Origin: a bacterium UBP8_UBA817
GTDB taxonomy: Bacteria; Margulisbacteria; Marinamargulisbacteria; SXXA01; SICP01
Length of the DNA stretch: 47,373 bases
NCBI GenBank assembly: GCA_945888435.1
Contig: CAMCZW010000012.1
Location: 1-47,373 of the forward strand
Reading direction: 5' to 3'
Shown here: positions 39,269-46,155 of the stretch, in pieces
Numbering within the stretch: the stretch's first letter is position 1
Layout: each line of letters opens with the position of its first letter
The notes under the pieces: model-generated
The model's database searches: none
Seen by the model: only the letters and a program-made list of their open reading frames with translations
Told to the model about the DNA's origin: nothing
Translations under genes and position numbers: made by a program

Positions 39269-39631
39269 TTGGCCGTGCTGACGTTACCGCATTCGAGCCG
39301 GCTTAGTTTAAAGGCTCATTTTTCGTTTGCTTTTTCACACTCCCGTCGTTTTGAGACATCTGCTTTATTGCTTTATGTGAGTCCTTTGTTTTTATGTCAT
39401 CCCCATCAGGCCTTTGTGGCTAGCCGTAAGGTGGGAAATGCAGTTATTCGTAATCGATGTAAACGCTTGGTTAAAGAAGCGTTTCGTCTTAGTCGACATC
39501 AATTTTGTATGGATCGTGACATGGTTTTTATTGTTAAAAAGCCTCTTTCATCACTTTCATTAGATGCTGTTTCTACTCATGTTTCTGATTTGTTATCTAA
39601 GGGATGTCAATCTGAGTTGAGACGACGATGA
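39269..39631 (+). CDS. rnpA: Ribonuclease P protein component
   Basis: Protein subunit of RNase P, which trims tRNA 5' leaders. 120 aa. The signature [25 protein letters not shown] contains the RNR RNA-binding motif. It starts at TTG 39269 close behind rpmH; a GTG at 39275 is an alternative. It overlaps yidD by 4 bases (ATGA). Confidence 0.95.
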   Translation: MAVLTLPHSSRLSLKAHFSFAFSHSRRFETSALLLYVSPLFLCHPHQAFVASRKVGNAVIRNRCKRLVKEAFRLSRHQFCMDRDMVFIVKKPLSSLSLDAVSTHVSDLLSKGCQSELRRR

Positions 39632-39849
39632 AGCGGTGTATACTGATGATTATCCGATTGTATCAAAAGTATTTGTCTCCTTTGTTGGGACCGAGATGCC
39701 GATTTTATCCATCATGTTCGGAGTACGCCTATCAGGCAGTGGATTATTATGGAGGAATTAAAGGTAGTTTTTTTGCAGTTAAACGGTTATTAAAATGTCA
39801 CCCTTTTCATCCCGGCGGTGTGGATGAGTTACGGAGTATAGGAGAATAA
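39628..39849 (+). CDS. yidD: Membrane protein insertion efficiency factor YidD
   Basis: 73-aa small membrane-associated protein that assists YidC. Family pattern: [34 protein letters not shown] and [17 protein letters not shown], with the three conserved Cys. The start overlaps the rnpA stop as ATGA, and yidC begins 1 base after its stop. Confidence 0.96.
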   Translation: MKRCILMIIRLYQKYLSPLLGPRCRFYPSCSEYAYQAVDYYGGIKGSFFAVKRLLKCHPFHPGGVDELRSIGE

Positions 39850-39850
39850 T

Positions 39851-40522
39851 ATGGGACCAATTGATTATTTAATTTCGAATATGATGATTCCGTTTTTGCA
39901 GTTTTCGTATCATACGATTTACCCCAATTATGGAGTGGCGATTTTAGTCTTAACCCTTGTGGTTAAGGTTGCGTTTTTTCCACTTTCTCAAAAACAATTT
40001 GAGTCGATGAGAAAAACACAGGCGATTCAACCTGAATTGAAACGTGTTCAAGAAAAATTTAAAGATCAACCTGAGAAGCAACGTCAGGAAATGATGAAAT
40101 TATGGAAAGAACATAAAGTAAACCCGTTTGGCGGATGTTTACCAGCCATTATTCAGATGCCATTTTTTATTGCGATTTTTTATACGATTAAAAGCGCTGC
40201 CTTCCAAGCTATCTTGGATACGCAAGGCGTCTTTCCTGGATTGTTTCACTTTTGGTTGGTTGATTTGACGAAGTCTGATACAACGATGATTTTGCCGATT
40301 TCCATTGGTGTTTTAACTTATGTTGGACAACGGATGATGACGAAAGGGCAAGAGATGCCGATGTTTATGAAGATGATGCCGGTTATTATGGTAGCTGTCT
40401 GTTTTACAATGCCTGCTGGTGTGTTGCTTTATTGGGTTGCATCGCAACTAATATCCAATATTCAGCAGTATTTTATTTTTAAAAATGAGTCTGTAGCAAA
40501 AGGAGCGGTTATCAATGTCTAA
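39851..40522 (+). CDS. yidC: Membrane insertase YidC/Oxa1, short form
   Basis: Inserts membrane proteins together with Sec or alone. Only 223 aa: the conserved five-helix-type core is present (VAILVLTLVVKVAFFPLSQKQFESM; CLPAIIQMPFFIAIFYTIKSAAF; GVLLYWVASQLISNIQQYFIF). The large periplasmic domain usual for diderm YidC is missing, as is a lipoprotein signal of the Gram-positive type. The hydrophilic-groove Arg appears replaced by Lys (VVKVAFFPL). ATAGGAGAATA before the ATG is a good ribosome binding site. Overlaps jag by 8 bases. Confidence 0.95.
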   Translation: MGPIDYLISNMMIPFLQFSYHTIYPNYGVAILVLTLVVKVAFFPLSQKQFESMRKTQAIQPELKRVQEKFKDQPEKQRQEMMKLWKEHKVNPFGGCLPAIIQMPFFIAIFYTIKSAAFQAILDTQGVFPGLFHFWLVDLTKSDTTMILPISIGVLTYVGQRMMTKGQEMPMFMKMMPVIMVAVCFTMPAGVLLYWVASQLISNIQQYFIFKNESVAKGAVINV

Positions 40523-41165
40523 AGGTCGCGGATTTTTTGGATTTCTTAAAGGATTAACTCGTGAAGTGCAGGACGAAGAAGTTCGTCAAAAAGATTTTGC
40601 GCTTTCTCGTCCAAGTGATGATGAGGAAGATGAGGCGATTGAAGCACCCTCATATGATACCAATTATGAGCCTGATCATGGACCGTCTCCATCTGAAATC
40701 ACTTTAGATGATGATGTTGTTGAATATTGTACTTCGATGGTGTCAACTATTTTGACAGCACAGGGATTTGCTGGCGACGTTAAAATGGGTAGGGTTACTC
40801 GTCAACGAATGATTATTGATATCGAATCGACGGATGATTTGGGTCGGATTATTGGCCGAGATGGTAGCCATCTTGAAGCGTTACAAACATTGGTACGGGC
40901 AATTATTCACCGTAAATTTTCTGATTTGCCTAAAATTATTTTGGATGCAGGCGCTTACCGAAGACGTCGTCGTGGGGCCTTAAAGGCAAAAGCGAAAGAA
41001 ATGGGCGTTAAAGTATTGTCTACTGGAAAATCTATTGCGCTTGAGGCAATGACATCGAGTGAGCGCCGTATGGTTCATGTTTTATTTGAGAAAGATGACA
41101 AGCTTCAAACCCTGAGTAAAGGGAATGGGCGAAACCGCCACGTTGTCATCGCACTTCGTGACTAA
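40515..41165 (+). CDS. jag: Jag (KhpB) KH-R3H RNA-binding protein
   Basis: 216-aa single-stranded nucleic-acid-binding protein linked to YidC and cell-envelope control. An acidic N-terminal stretch (DDEEDEAIEAP) is followed by a KH domain (LGRIIGRDGSHLEALQTLVRAIIHRKF) and an R3H domain (MTSSERRMVHVLF). The Jag-N domain is short. ATG at 40515 has AAAGGAG about 10 bases upstream and overlaps the yidC stop by 8 bases. Its own stop overlaps the preferred mnmE start by 8 bases. Confidence 0.93.
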   Translation: MSKGRGFFGFLKGLTREVQDEEVRQKDFALSRPSDDEEDEAIEAPSYDTNYEPDHGPSPSEITLDDDVVEYCTSMVSTILTAQGFAGDVKMGRVTRQRMIIDIESTDDLGRIIGRDGSHLEALQTLVRAIIHRKFSDLPKIILDAGAYRRRRRGALKAKAKEMGVKVLSTGKSIALEAMTSSERRMVHVLFEKDDKLQTLSKGNGRNRHVVIALRD

Positions 41166-42525
41166 CATTGATTTAGACGACACGATTTGTGCGATTGCTA
41201 CCCCCGTCGGGATTGGCGGGGTTGGGATCATCCGATTGGCTGGTCCTTTGGCGTTGCCGATTGCGGAGAAATTGTGTCCTAAAGTAAAGACTTGGACGCC
41301 ACGGTATGTTGCTTTGGCTGATATTTGCTTTGGGGATGAAGTATTGGATCAAGGGTGTGTGGTCTTTTTTAAGGGACCACAGTCTTATACTGGTGATGAT
41401 ATTATTGAATTTCAGCTGCATTCTAACCCGCATTTATTAAAGCGGGTGTTATCCGTGTTGCTTGAATTCGGTGCCCGATTGGCGCTGCCTGGAGAATTTA
41501 CAAAACGGGCCTTTTTGAATGGTCGGATGGATTTGTCGCAGGCGGAATCGGTGGGTGAGCTCATTCATGCCCAATCGGATATGGCCAGGCAGATGGCATT
41601 GGGTCGGCTAAAAGGCCGATTGTTTAGGATGGTGTCGGGGATTCGGCAGCGTTTGATGATGATCTTGGAGCAGGTTGAGGGGTCTGTGGACTTTCCGGAA
41701 GAAGTGCCGGCTTTTGAGCGTCCTGAGCTGATTGCTCATATTGATGGGTGCTTGTCTGAATTGAAGTCGGTTTTGGATATCCAGGATTATGGCCGCAGGG
41801 TTGAGTCCGGTGTGAAATGTGTGATTATGGGACGTCCTAATGTGGGGAAATCGTCGCTCATGAATGCATTGGTGGGTGAAAATCGGGCCATTGTGACTTC
41901 CATTGCGGGGACAACGAGAGATTTTATTGATGTGATGGCAGAATTGGGCGGAGTGTCGTTTCAATTTGTGGATACTGCTGGGATTAGAGAGATGACGTCC
42001 GACACGATTGAGCGATTGGGGATACGTAAAGTGACTCAGTTGGTGAAGCGTGCGGATTTGATTATTTGGGTGGTGGATGGCTCGATGCCACTCACTGATG
42101 ATGATTTTAGGGTGCTAGAGTCGATTCCTAAGCGGAAGCCGGTGATGATTGTAGTGAATAAATCTGATAAACGGCAGCGTGTATTGGCGGGCTTGCCGGA
42201 TCGTGCGAATTGGAAGACGGTGCATGTGTCGGCTAAGCGTGGGGATGGGATTCAGGTACTCAAGCAGGCTTTGTGTGAATGGGTGTATGACGGCATGCCA
42301 GTGTCGGATATGGATTTGATGTGTAATGTGCGGCAGTTGGCCGTATTAAAATCGGTGTTTTTGGAGTTGTCTCATTTGGTTGAGAATGCAAAGTTTGGCC
42401 TTGAGGATGATGTGTTGTCGATTGATTTGAAGCGGGCCGTGTTGAGTTTGGGGGAGTTTACGGGGGAGCAAGTGACTGAGGAGATGTTAGACGGGGTTTT
42501 TAGTAGATTTTGTGTGGGGAAGTGA
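41158..42525 (+). CDS. mnmE: tRNA modification GTPase MnmE
   Basis: With MnmG, makes 5-carboxymethylaminomethyl-uridine at the tRNA wobble position. From GTG 41158 it is 455 aa: a TrmE-N domain (ICAIATPVGIGGVGIIRLAG), a helical domain, and the inserted G domain (G1 GRPNVGKSSL, G2 GTTRD, G3 DTAG, G4 NKSD). The terminal FCVGK carries the catalytic Cys. The GTG gives the 8-base overlap seen at four other junctions here and fits MnmE N-termini. An ATG at 41125 would add 11 residues. No mnmG nearby. Confidence 0.96.
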   Translation: MTNIDLDDTICAIATPVGIGGVGIIRLAGPLALPIAEKLCPKVKTWTPRYVALADICFGDEVLDQGCVVFFKGPQSYTGDDIIEFQLHSNPHLLKRVLSVLLEFGARLALPGEFTKRAFLNGRMDLSQAESVGELIHAQSDMARQMALGRLKGRLFRMVSGIRQRLMMILEQVEGSVDFPEEVPAFERPELIAHIDGCLSELKSVLDIQDYGRRVESGVKCVIMGRPNVGKSSLMNALVGENRAIVTSIAGTTRDFIDVMAELGGVSFQFVDTAGIREMTSDTIERLGIRKVTQLVKRADLIIWVVDGSMPLTDDDFRVLESIPKRKPVMIVVNKSDKRQRVLAGLPDRANWKTVHVSAKRGDGIQVLKQALCEWVYDGMPVSDMDLMCNVRQLAVLKSVFLELSHLVENAKFGLEDDVLSIDLKRAVLSLGEFTGEQVTEEMLDGVFSRFCVGK

Positions 42526-42550
42526 TTTCGCTCTAATGGCGGATCTAAGA

Positions 42551-42596
42551 TAACACTCACCCTAAATCCCTCTCTTTTCAAAAGAGGGACTTTTTT
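42551..42596 (+). terminator. Family I repeat copy C acting as operon terminator
   Basis: TAACACTCACCCTAAATCCC begins a diverged repeat copy. From 42568 the stem CCCTC(TC)TTTT-C-AAAAGAGGG is followed by AC and six Ts, a good intrinsic terminator for the rpmH-mnmE operon. Confidence 0.8.
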
Positions 42597-42657
42597 GACG
42601 TTGCTCCGGTACTTATGCTTGGCCCCCTTTGTCTTATTGGATAGGAGTCTTCTAGAT

Positions 42658-43209
42658 TTATCTTCCTGTCCTACCAATTTTCGGGATTTGGGTGGAGCTA
42701 TGTATCTGGGATCTAACAGTTCTAAAGGCATAAGGCCCATTCCCTACCCACTTCTGAGATTCACTACTGTATCCGGTATTTAACAGTTCAAAAGGCATAG
42801 GTAATTCTTCACAAGCATGGCACCATTTATAGTACATAATTGAACACTCAACTATGGGGCCGAATTGATTCGGTTTTAATACGTTCATCTTGCTTAGAGT
42901 TTCACCATCTCCGAGGTATTTAGCTGTGCCAGCTTTACAATCAAAAATCATCTTTGAATAAGATGTGCCGCTTTTGCCAACCCGCTTTGTAACCAAAATT
43001 GGCATTTTCTTTGATCCACTTCTTTCGAGTATAAAATATTTTGCATTTACATCTGATGGGATAGTTAAGTTGTACTCGGCATCTATTTTCGTACTTGATG
43101 TATAAAGAAATATCAATAATAACAAACAACGCGTAGCGGTGAGAGAAAAATCTAGCTTGGGACCGTTAGGTGTATGTTCGGCTATTGATATAGGTGGTTT
43201 TTTTATCAT
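42658..43209 (-). CDS. Small secreted hypothetical protein
   Basis: 183 aa, family not recognised. A hydrophobic segment at about residues 28-40 (CLLLLIFLY, then TSSTKIDA) looks like a signal peptide. The mature part has a clustered cysteine region, FDCKAG and VECSIMYYKWCHACEELPMPF, suggesting disulfides or metal binding. The exact start is uncertain, and no strong ribosome binding site is seen. Between repeat copies C and D, in an AT-rich accessory stretch. Confidence 0.5.
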   Translation of the reverse strand: MIKKPPISIAEHTPNGPKLDFSLTATRCLLLLIFLYTSSTKIDAEYNLTIPSDVNAKYFILERSGSKKMPILVTKRVGKSGTSYSKMIFDCKAGTAKYLGDGETLSKMNVLKPNQFGPIVECSIMYYKWCHACEELPMPFELLNTGYSSESQKWVGNGPYAFRTVRSQIHSSTQIPKIGRTGR

Positions 43210-43282
43210 TTGATTCTGATGATATTACACTACAGGATATGGTGTATAGAGTAACTTTTTGTTTCTGTGTAGTCTGTAAATT

Positions 43283-43333
43283 CTCACTGAGAGTAACACT
43301 CACCCCCAGCCCCTCTCTGTTCCAAAGAGGGGA
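43283..43333 (+). repeat. Family I repeat copy D, left arm of the DUF559 cassette
   Basis: Forms a 51-base inverted repeat with 43717-43767, with one mismatch; the inner 43 bases (43291-43333 versus 43717-43759) are identical. Contains AGCCCCTCTCTGTTCC with its hairpin arm. It encodes the last about 17 residues and the stop codon of the DUF559 protein. Confidence 0.92.
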
Positions 43334-43694
43334 GGTTTAGGATGGTTTTCTTGATGATATCGAGAAGTTCATCCATATGATTGATAGCTTGAGTGTTAGG
43401 AATTCTGAGTACTATTATTTGTTGTTGAGTCATGACTAGATCTCTAAATTGATCATGCTCTTGCTTATCTATGTGAGAGTTTCCGTCTAGTTCTATGACA
43501 AGCCGATGTTGTGCACAATAAAAATCAGCAATAAATAGTCTAGAAGTGTTATTAAAAACATACTTGATTGGAAATTGCCTTACAAACCGATATCCGTTGA
43601 GCTGTCTATTTATCAATTTCTCCCATAGTAAGGTTTCTGAAAAAGTCTGATTTTTTCTGAGTTCCCGAACGGTTTTTTTAATAGGAAATGTCAT
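43284..43694 (-). CDS. DUF559 (Vsr-like PD-(D/E)XK) endonuclease
   Basis: 136 aa. The family pattern is clear: LRKNQTFSETLLWEKLINRQLNGYRFVRQFPI, then IADFYCAQHRLVIELDGNSH with the Asp and Glu-x-Asp of a Vsr/PD-(D/E)XK-like active site, then FRDLVMTQQQIIVLRIPN. Such proteins are presumed nucleases of unknown target. The gene is boxed by a near-perfect 51-base inverted repeat: its 3' end lies inside copy D (C-terminus LPSLEQRGAGGECYSQ), and its start is 22 bases from copy E. The same repeat recurs elsewhere in the window, so gene and repeat may form a mobile or homing unit. Biochemical activity and mobility are inference. Confidence 0.88.
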   Translation of the reverse strand: MTFPIKKTVRELRKNQTFSETLLWEKLINRQLNGYRFVRQFPIKYVFNNTSRLFIADFYCAQHRLVIELDGNSHIDKQEHDQFRDLVMTQQQIIVLRIPNTQAINHMDELLDIIKKTILNLPSLEQRGAGGECYSQ

Positions 43695-43716
43695 TTCTGA
43701 ATATCTTACTTCTTGC

Positions 43717-43767
43717 TCCCCTCTTTGGAACAGAGAGGGGCTGGGGGTGAGTGTTACTCTCGGTGAG
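43717..43767 (-). repeat. Family I repeat copy E, right arm of the DUF559 cassette
   Basis: Inverted partner of copy D. Situated 22 bases upstream of the DUF559 start codon, where it could also act as an operator or leader hairpin. Confidence 0.92.
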
Positions 43768-43794
43768 TATTACCGATTATCTGTCTGTATTCTG

Positions 43795-44889
43795 CTAAGT
43801 ATTCAAAAAATACCTCGTGTGCTTAAGCTCGCCGGTTTTGGTTAGGGCACCTTTGGCGATGAGGTCGTTTAAGTCTCGGGTGGCGGTGGTTCGGGGGGCT
43901 TTGGTGATTATTATGTAGTTTTCTGCGCTGAGGCCGCCTTGGAATCCGTTGGGGCCTTCTTTGAAGATGCGCTGGAGGGCTTTTTCTTGTCTGGGGTTGA
44001 TTTTATTTTTGAGTTGGTCGTAGAGTTTTGTTTTTTGAATGATGAATTCGATATGTTTTTGTGTTTTGGTTTGGGCTGTGAGGATGGTTTGGGCGAAATA
44101 GGTTAACCATGGGGTGATTTCAAGGTTTTTATTGTTTTTTTCTAGGGAGTTGTAGTAGTCCTTTCGGTGTTGCTCGATGGTGTCGGCGAGCGCGATTAGG
44201 GTGGGGTAGCCTAGGTTTTGGGCTAGTGATTTTTCTGATAGGGCGCGTGCGATACGTCCGTTTCCATCTTCGAAGGGGTGGATCGAGACAAAGTAGAGAT
44301 GGGTAATTCCTGCTCTGGTGAGTGTGGGGAGTGGGTGCTTGCCGTTTGGAGCGCTGTTATTGAACCAGTCTATAAATTGATCCATTTCTGCTTGAATGGT
44401 TTCTGATGGAGGGGCTTCGAAGTGAATATTAGGAGCATGGATTGGGCCAGAAATGACTTGCATGGGGTCTTTATGGGTTCTGTAGATCTCTTCTTCAACT
44501 TCTTGACCCTTCATTAGTTGGTGATGCCAACGACCTAGTATTTCATGGGTTAGAGGGGTTTCGAAAGTGGTGTAGAGGTCAATCATCATTTCAGCTATTC
44601 CGTGTTCTGCGGGTGTGATGCGGCGATGATCAGTTGTAAGACCAAATTGCCGGCAAATTGATGATTGAATGCTGTCTCGGTTTAAGTTTTCGCCCTCAAT
44701 TTTTGAAGTTTTTAGCGCCTCTTCGCTGATTAATTCGATTTTTAACTGGTCTTTGTCTTGATCTGAGATATGTTTAAATGCGCCATAATGCTCTCCCGAT
44801 TTTAGGAGAAACTCTTGCTCATAGGCCTCTAGAGCCTTGCTGTCGTATTTAAATCTGGGCCACTCATTTTGTTGCCAATTCCATTTCAT
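43795..44889 (-). CDS. Fic family protein (predicted AMPylase)
   Basis: 364 aa. The N-terminal domain (WNWQQNEWPRFKYD) matches the DUF4172 type. It carries the inhibitory-helix motif TSKIEG (T61xxxE65-G66). The Fic core has the complete catalytic loop HPFEDGNGRIAR at residues 204-215. A C-terminal winged-helix-like region (GLSAENYIIITKAPRTTATRDLNDLIAKGAL) suggests DNA binding. Such proteins transfer AMP or other nucleotides to protein hydroxyls, and several repress their own promoters. GGAG is about 10 bases before the ATG. Inverted repeats cover the promoter. Confidence 0.95.
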   Translation of the reverse strand: MKWNWQQNEWPRFKYDSKALEAYEQEFLLKSGEHYGAFKHISDQDKDQLKIELISEEALKTSKIEGENLNRDSIQSSICRQFGLTTDHRRITPAEHGIAEMMIDLYTTFETPLTHEILGRWHHQLMKGQEVEEEIYRTHKDPMQVISGPIHAPNIHFEAPPSETIQAEMDQFIDWFNNSAPNGKHPLPTLTRAGITHLYFVSIHPFEDGNGRIARALSEKSLAQNLGYPTLIALADTIEQHRKDYYNSLEKNNKNLEITPWLTYFAQTILTAQTKTQKHIEFIIQKTKLYDQLKNKINPRQEKALQRIFKEGPNGFQGGLSAENYIIITKAPRTTATRDLNDLIAKGALTKTGELKHTRYFLNT

Positions 44890-44961
44890 GGGGTATAACT
44901 CCGTTCTCTATAGCCCATAATATACCCATTTTTTGGTTTATAGAACCTCTTTCTATAAACC
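44890..44961 (-). promoter_or_regulatory. Fic promoter with two inverted-repeat operator candidates
   Basis: GGTTTATAGA (44935-44944) and TCTATAAACC (44952-44961) are perfect 10-base inverted arms with a 7-base spacer. A TATATT -10 candidate lies at 44924-44919 on the minus strand, placing the -35 inside this palindrome. A second pair, GGGTATA and TATACCC (about 44891-44926), spans the -10 to the ATG. Both could be bound by the winged-helix end of the Fic protein. Confidence 0.55.
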
Positions 44962-44997
44962 ATTAGTGGTGGTGTCAGAGTCTTATTGGGAAAAAGT

Positions 44998-45206
44998 GCC
45001 AGAGTTGTGTGGTTTGAGAGTTGAGCCTTTGTATCTTAACCTGGCTCTTCTGGACACATAACAACCAGGAACCTTTACCTGGTGGTAACTGCACGCAAGT
45101 AATGGGTGGCGATGGTAGCGTGGCCGCAAATGGGGACTTCATGGGTTGGCGTGAAATATCGTATCCACAGGTCATGGTCGGGGGTGGTGGGTGCGAGGAC
45201 AAATTG
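44998..45206 (-). pseudogene. Remnant of a PhzF-family epimerase/isomerase gene
   Basis: On the minus strand from 45206 the frame reads QFVLAPTTPDHDLWIRYFTP and then THEVPICGHATIATHYLRA. This is the hallmark RYFTPxxEVxxCGHAT region of PhzF/YddE proteins. A TAA follows at 45077-45075. In another frame the sequence continues GKGSWLL...QVKIQRL down to about 44998, consistent with a frameshift. Both N-terminal and C-terminal parts are missing. It lies between fic and wecG and is clearly not functional. Confidence 0.8.
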
Positions 45207-45230
45207 ACACCTTTTATATAATATCCCATT

Positions 45231-45259
45231 TTTGTTGAAATCTGCATTTGTGGTACTTT
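45231..45259 (+). promoter_or_regulatory. Promoter of wecG-like gene
   Basis: TTTGTT (45231-45236), 17 bases, TACTTT (45254-45259). The block GCATTTGTGGTA before and into the -10 is identical to the aroH promoter. The ATG is 6 bases after the -10; the AAGGG in between abuts the ATG and is too close for normal Shine-Dalgarno use. Confidence 0.5.
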
Positions 45260-45265
45260 TAAGGG

Positions 45266-45985
45266 ATGAATTTATCTCTTTTTGGTTATCGTATTGATTT
45301 GGCCTCGTTGGATGAGGCGGTTGACCGGGTGATTTCTCTTGGACGTAGCGCTGGATTTAAGACGGTGACGACTTTGAATGCAAGTATGGTGGCTGAGGGG
45401 GATGAAGATCCTTGGCTGCGCGAGTATATGAAGTCGAGTTCGCTCATTTTGGCGGATGGGGCCGGGATTACTCTGGGTTGTTTTTTGAAATATGGACAAC
45501 GAGTAACCAAGGTTGCCGGAGTGGAGTTGGTTGAGCGGTTGTTTATGCAGGAAAAGGCGTCGCTTTTTTTGATTGGGGGGTCGCCGGAATTTATTGAGGA
45601 TACGGTCACGATGATCGGAACTCGTTACCCTCGCTGTAGGGTGGTTGGGTTTAGTGATGGCTATCTTACTAAGTCAGATCGTGAATCTCTTTGTTTAAGG
45701 GTAGCTGAGGCCTCTCCGGATATTGTTTTGGTTGGCATGGGAGTGCCGCTTCAGGAAAGATTGATTGCTCAGCTGGGAGAATCGTTGGCTCATGGAGTGG
45801 CGATTGGAGTTGGGGGTAGCTTTGATGTGGTATTCGGCCAATTGAAGCGTGCGCCTCGGTGGATTGTGCGGTGTCATGTGGAATGGCTTTATCGTGGGAT
45901 TTGCCAGCCGTATCGGATTAAGAAGTGGGGGCAGCTTTTGAGGTTTTGTGGGATGTTTTTGAAGTCTTATATTCCAAGATCTTAG
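45266..45985 (+). CDS. WecG/TagA/CpsF-family glycosyltransferase
   Basis: 239 aa, the usual size for this family, which transfers N-acetylmannosaminyl or related residues onto lipid-linked sugars for teichoic-acid-like or surface polysaccharide synthesis at the membrane. Motifs: TLNASMVAEGDEDPWLREYM, LILADGAGITLG, LFLIGGSPEFIED, PDIVLVGMGVPLQERLI, and the C-terminal GVGGSFDVVFGQLKRAPRWIV with HVEWLYRGICQP. It stands alone, without other polysaccharide genes in the window. The acceptor cannot be inferred. Confidence 0.94.
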   Translation: MNLSLFGYRIDLASLDEAVDRVISLGRSAGFKTVTTLNASMVAEGDEDPWLREYMKSSSLILADGAGITLGCFLKYGQRVTKVAGVELVERLFMQEKASLFLIGGSPEFIEDTVTMIGTRYPRCRVVGFSDGYLTKSDRESLCLRVAEASPDIVLVGMGVPLQERLIAQLGESLAHGVAIGVGGSFDVVFGQLKRAPRWIVRCHVEWLYRGICQPYRIKKWGQLLRFCGMFLKSYIPRS

Positions 45986-46155
45986 GCCTTCCATAAATGA
46001 CAATTAGCTACCTTTTTTTGCTTAAAATCAAACAAATTGATGATATGCACGATAAATTCTGATGAAATCGCACGATTTTAGCTTGATGTGGGTGCAAAAG
46101 AGCAAGGTATAGTCGCTCAAGGGCGAATAAAAGAGAGCTCCGACCCCTTGTGTTT

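Noticed and set aside
41125..41157. ATG 41125 as the mnmE start
   Set aside because: It would overlap jag by 41 bases and adds 11 residues absent from typical MnmE starts; GTG 41158 fits the 8-base overlap pattern. It is not excluded.
42372..42740. 122-aa minus-strand frame at the end of mnmE
   Set aside because: It lies antisense to mnmE and crosses the terminator repeat; no family resemblance.
45021..45221. 66-aa plus-strand frame upstream of wecG
   Set aside because: The complementary strand encodes the PhzF remnant; the plus frame is a shadow of it.
45986..46155. Possible small RNA or gene between wecG and the carrier gene
   Set aside because: Only a GCACGAT direct repeat (about 46048 and 46068) was seen; no stable hairpin with T-tract and no credible frame.
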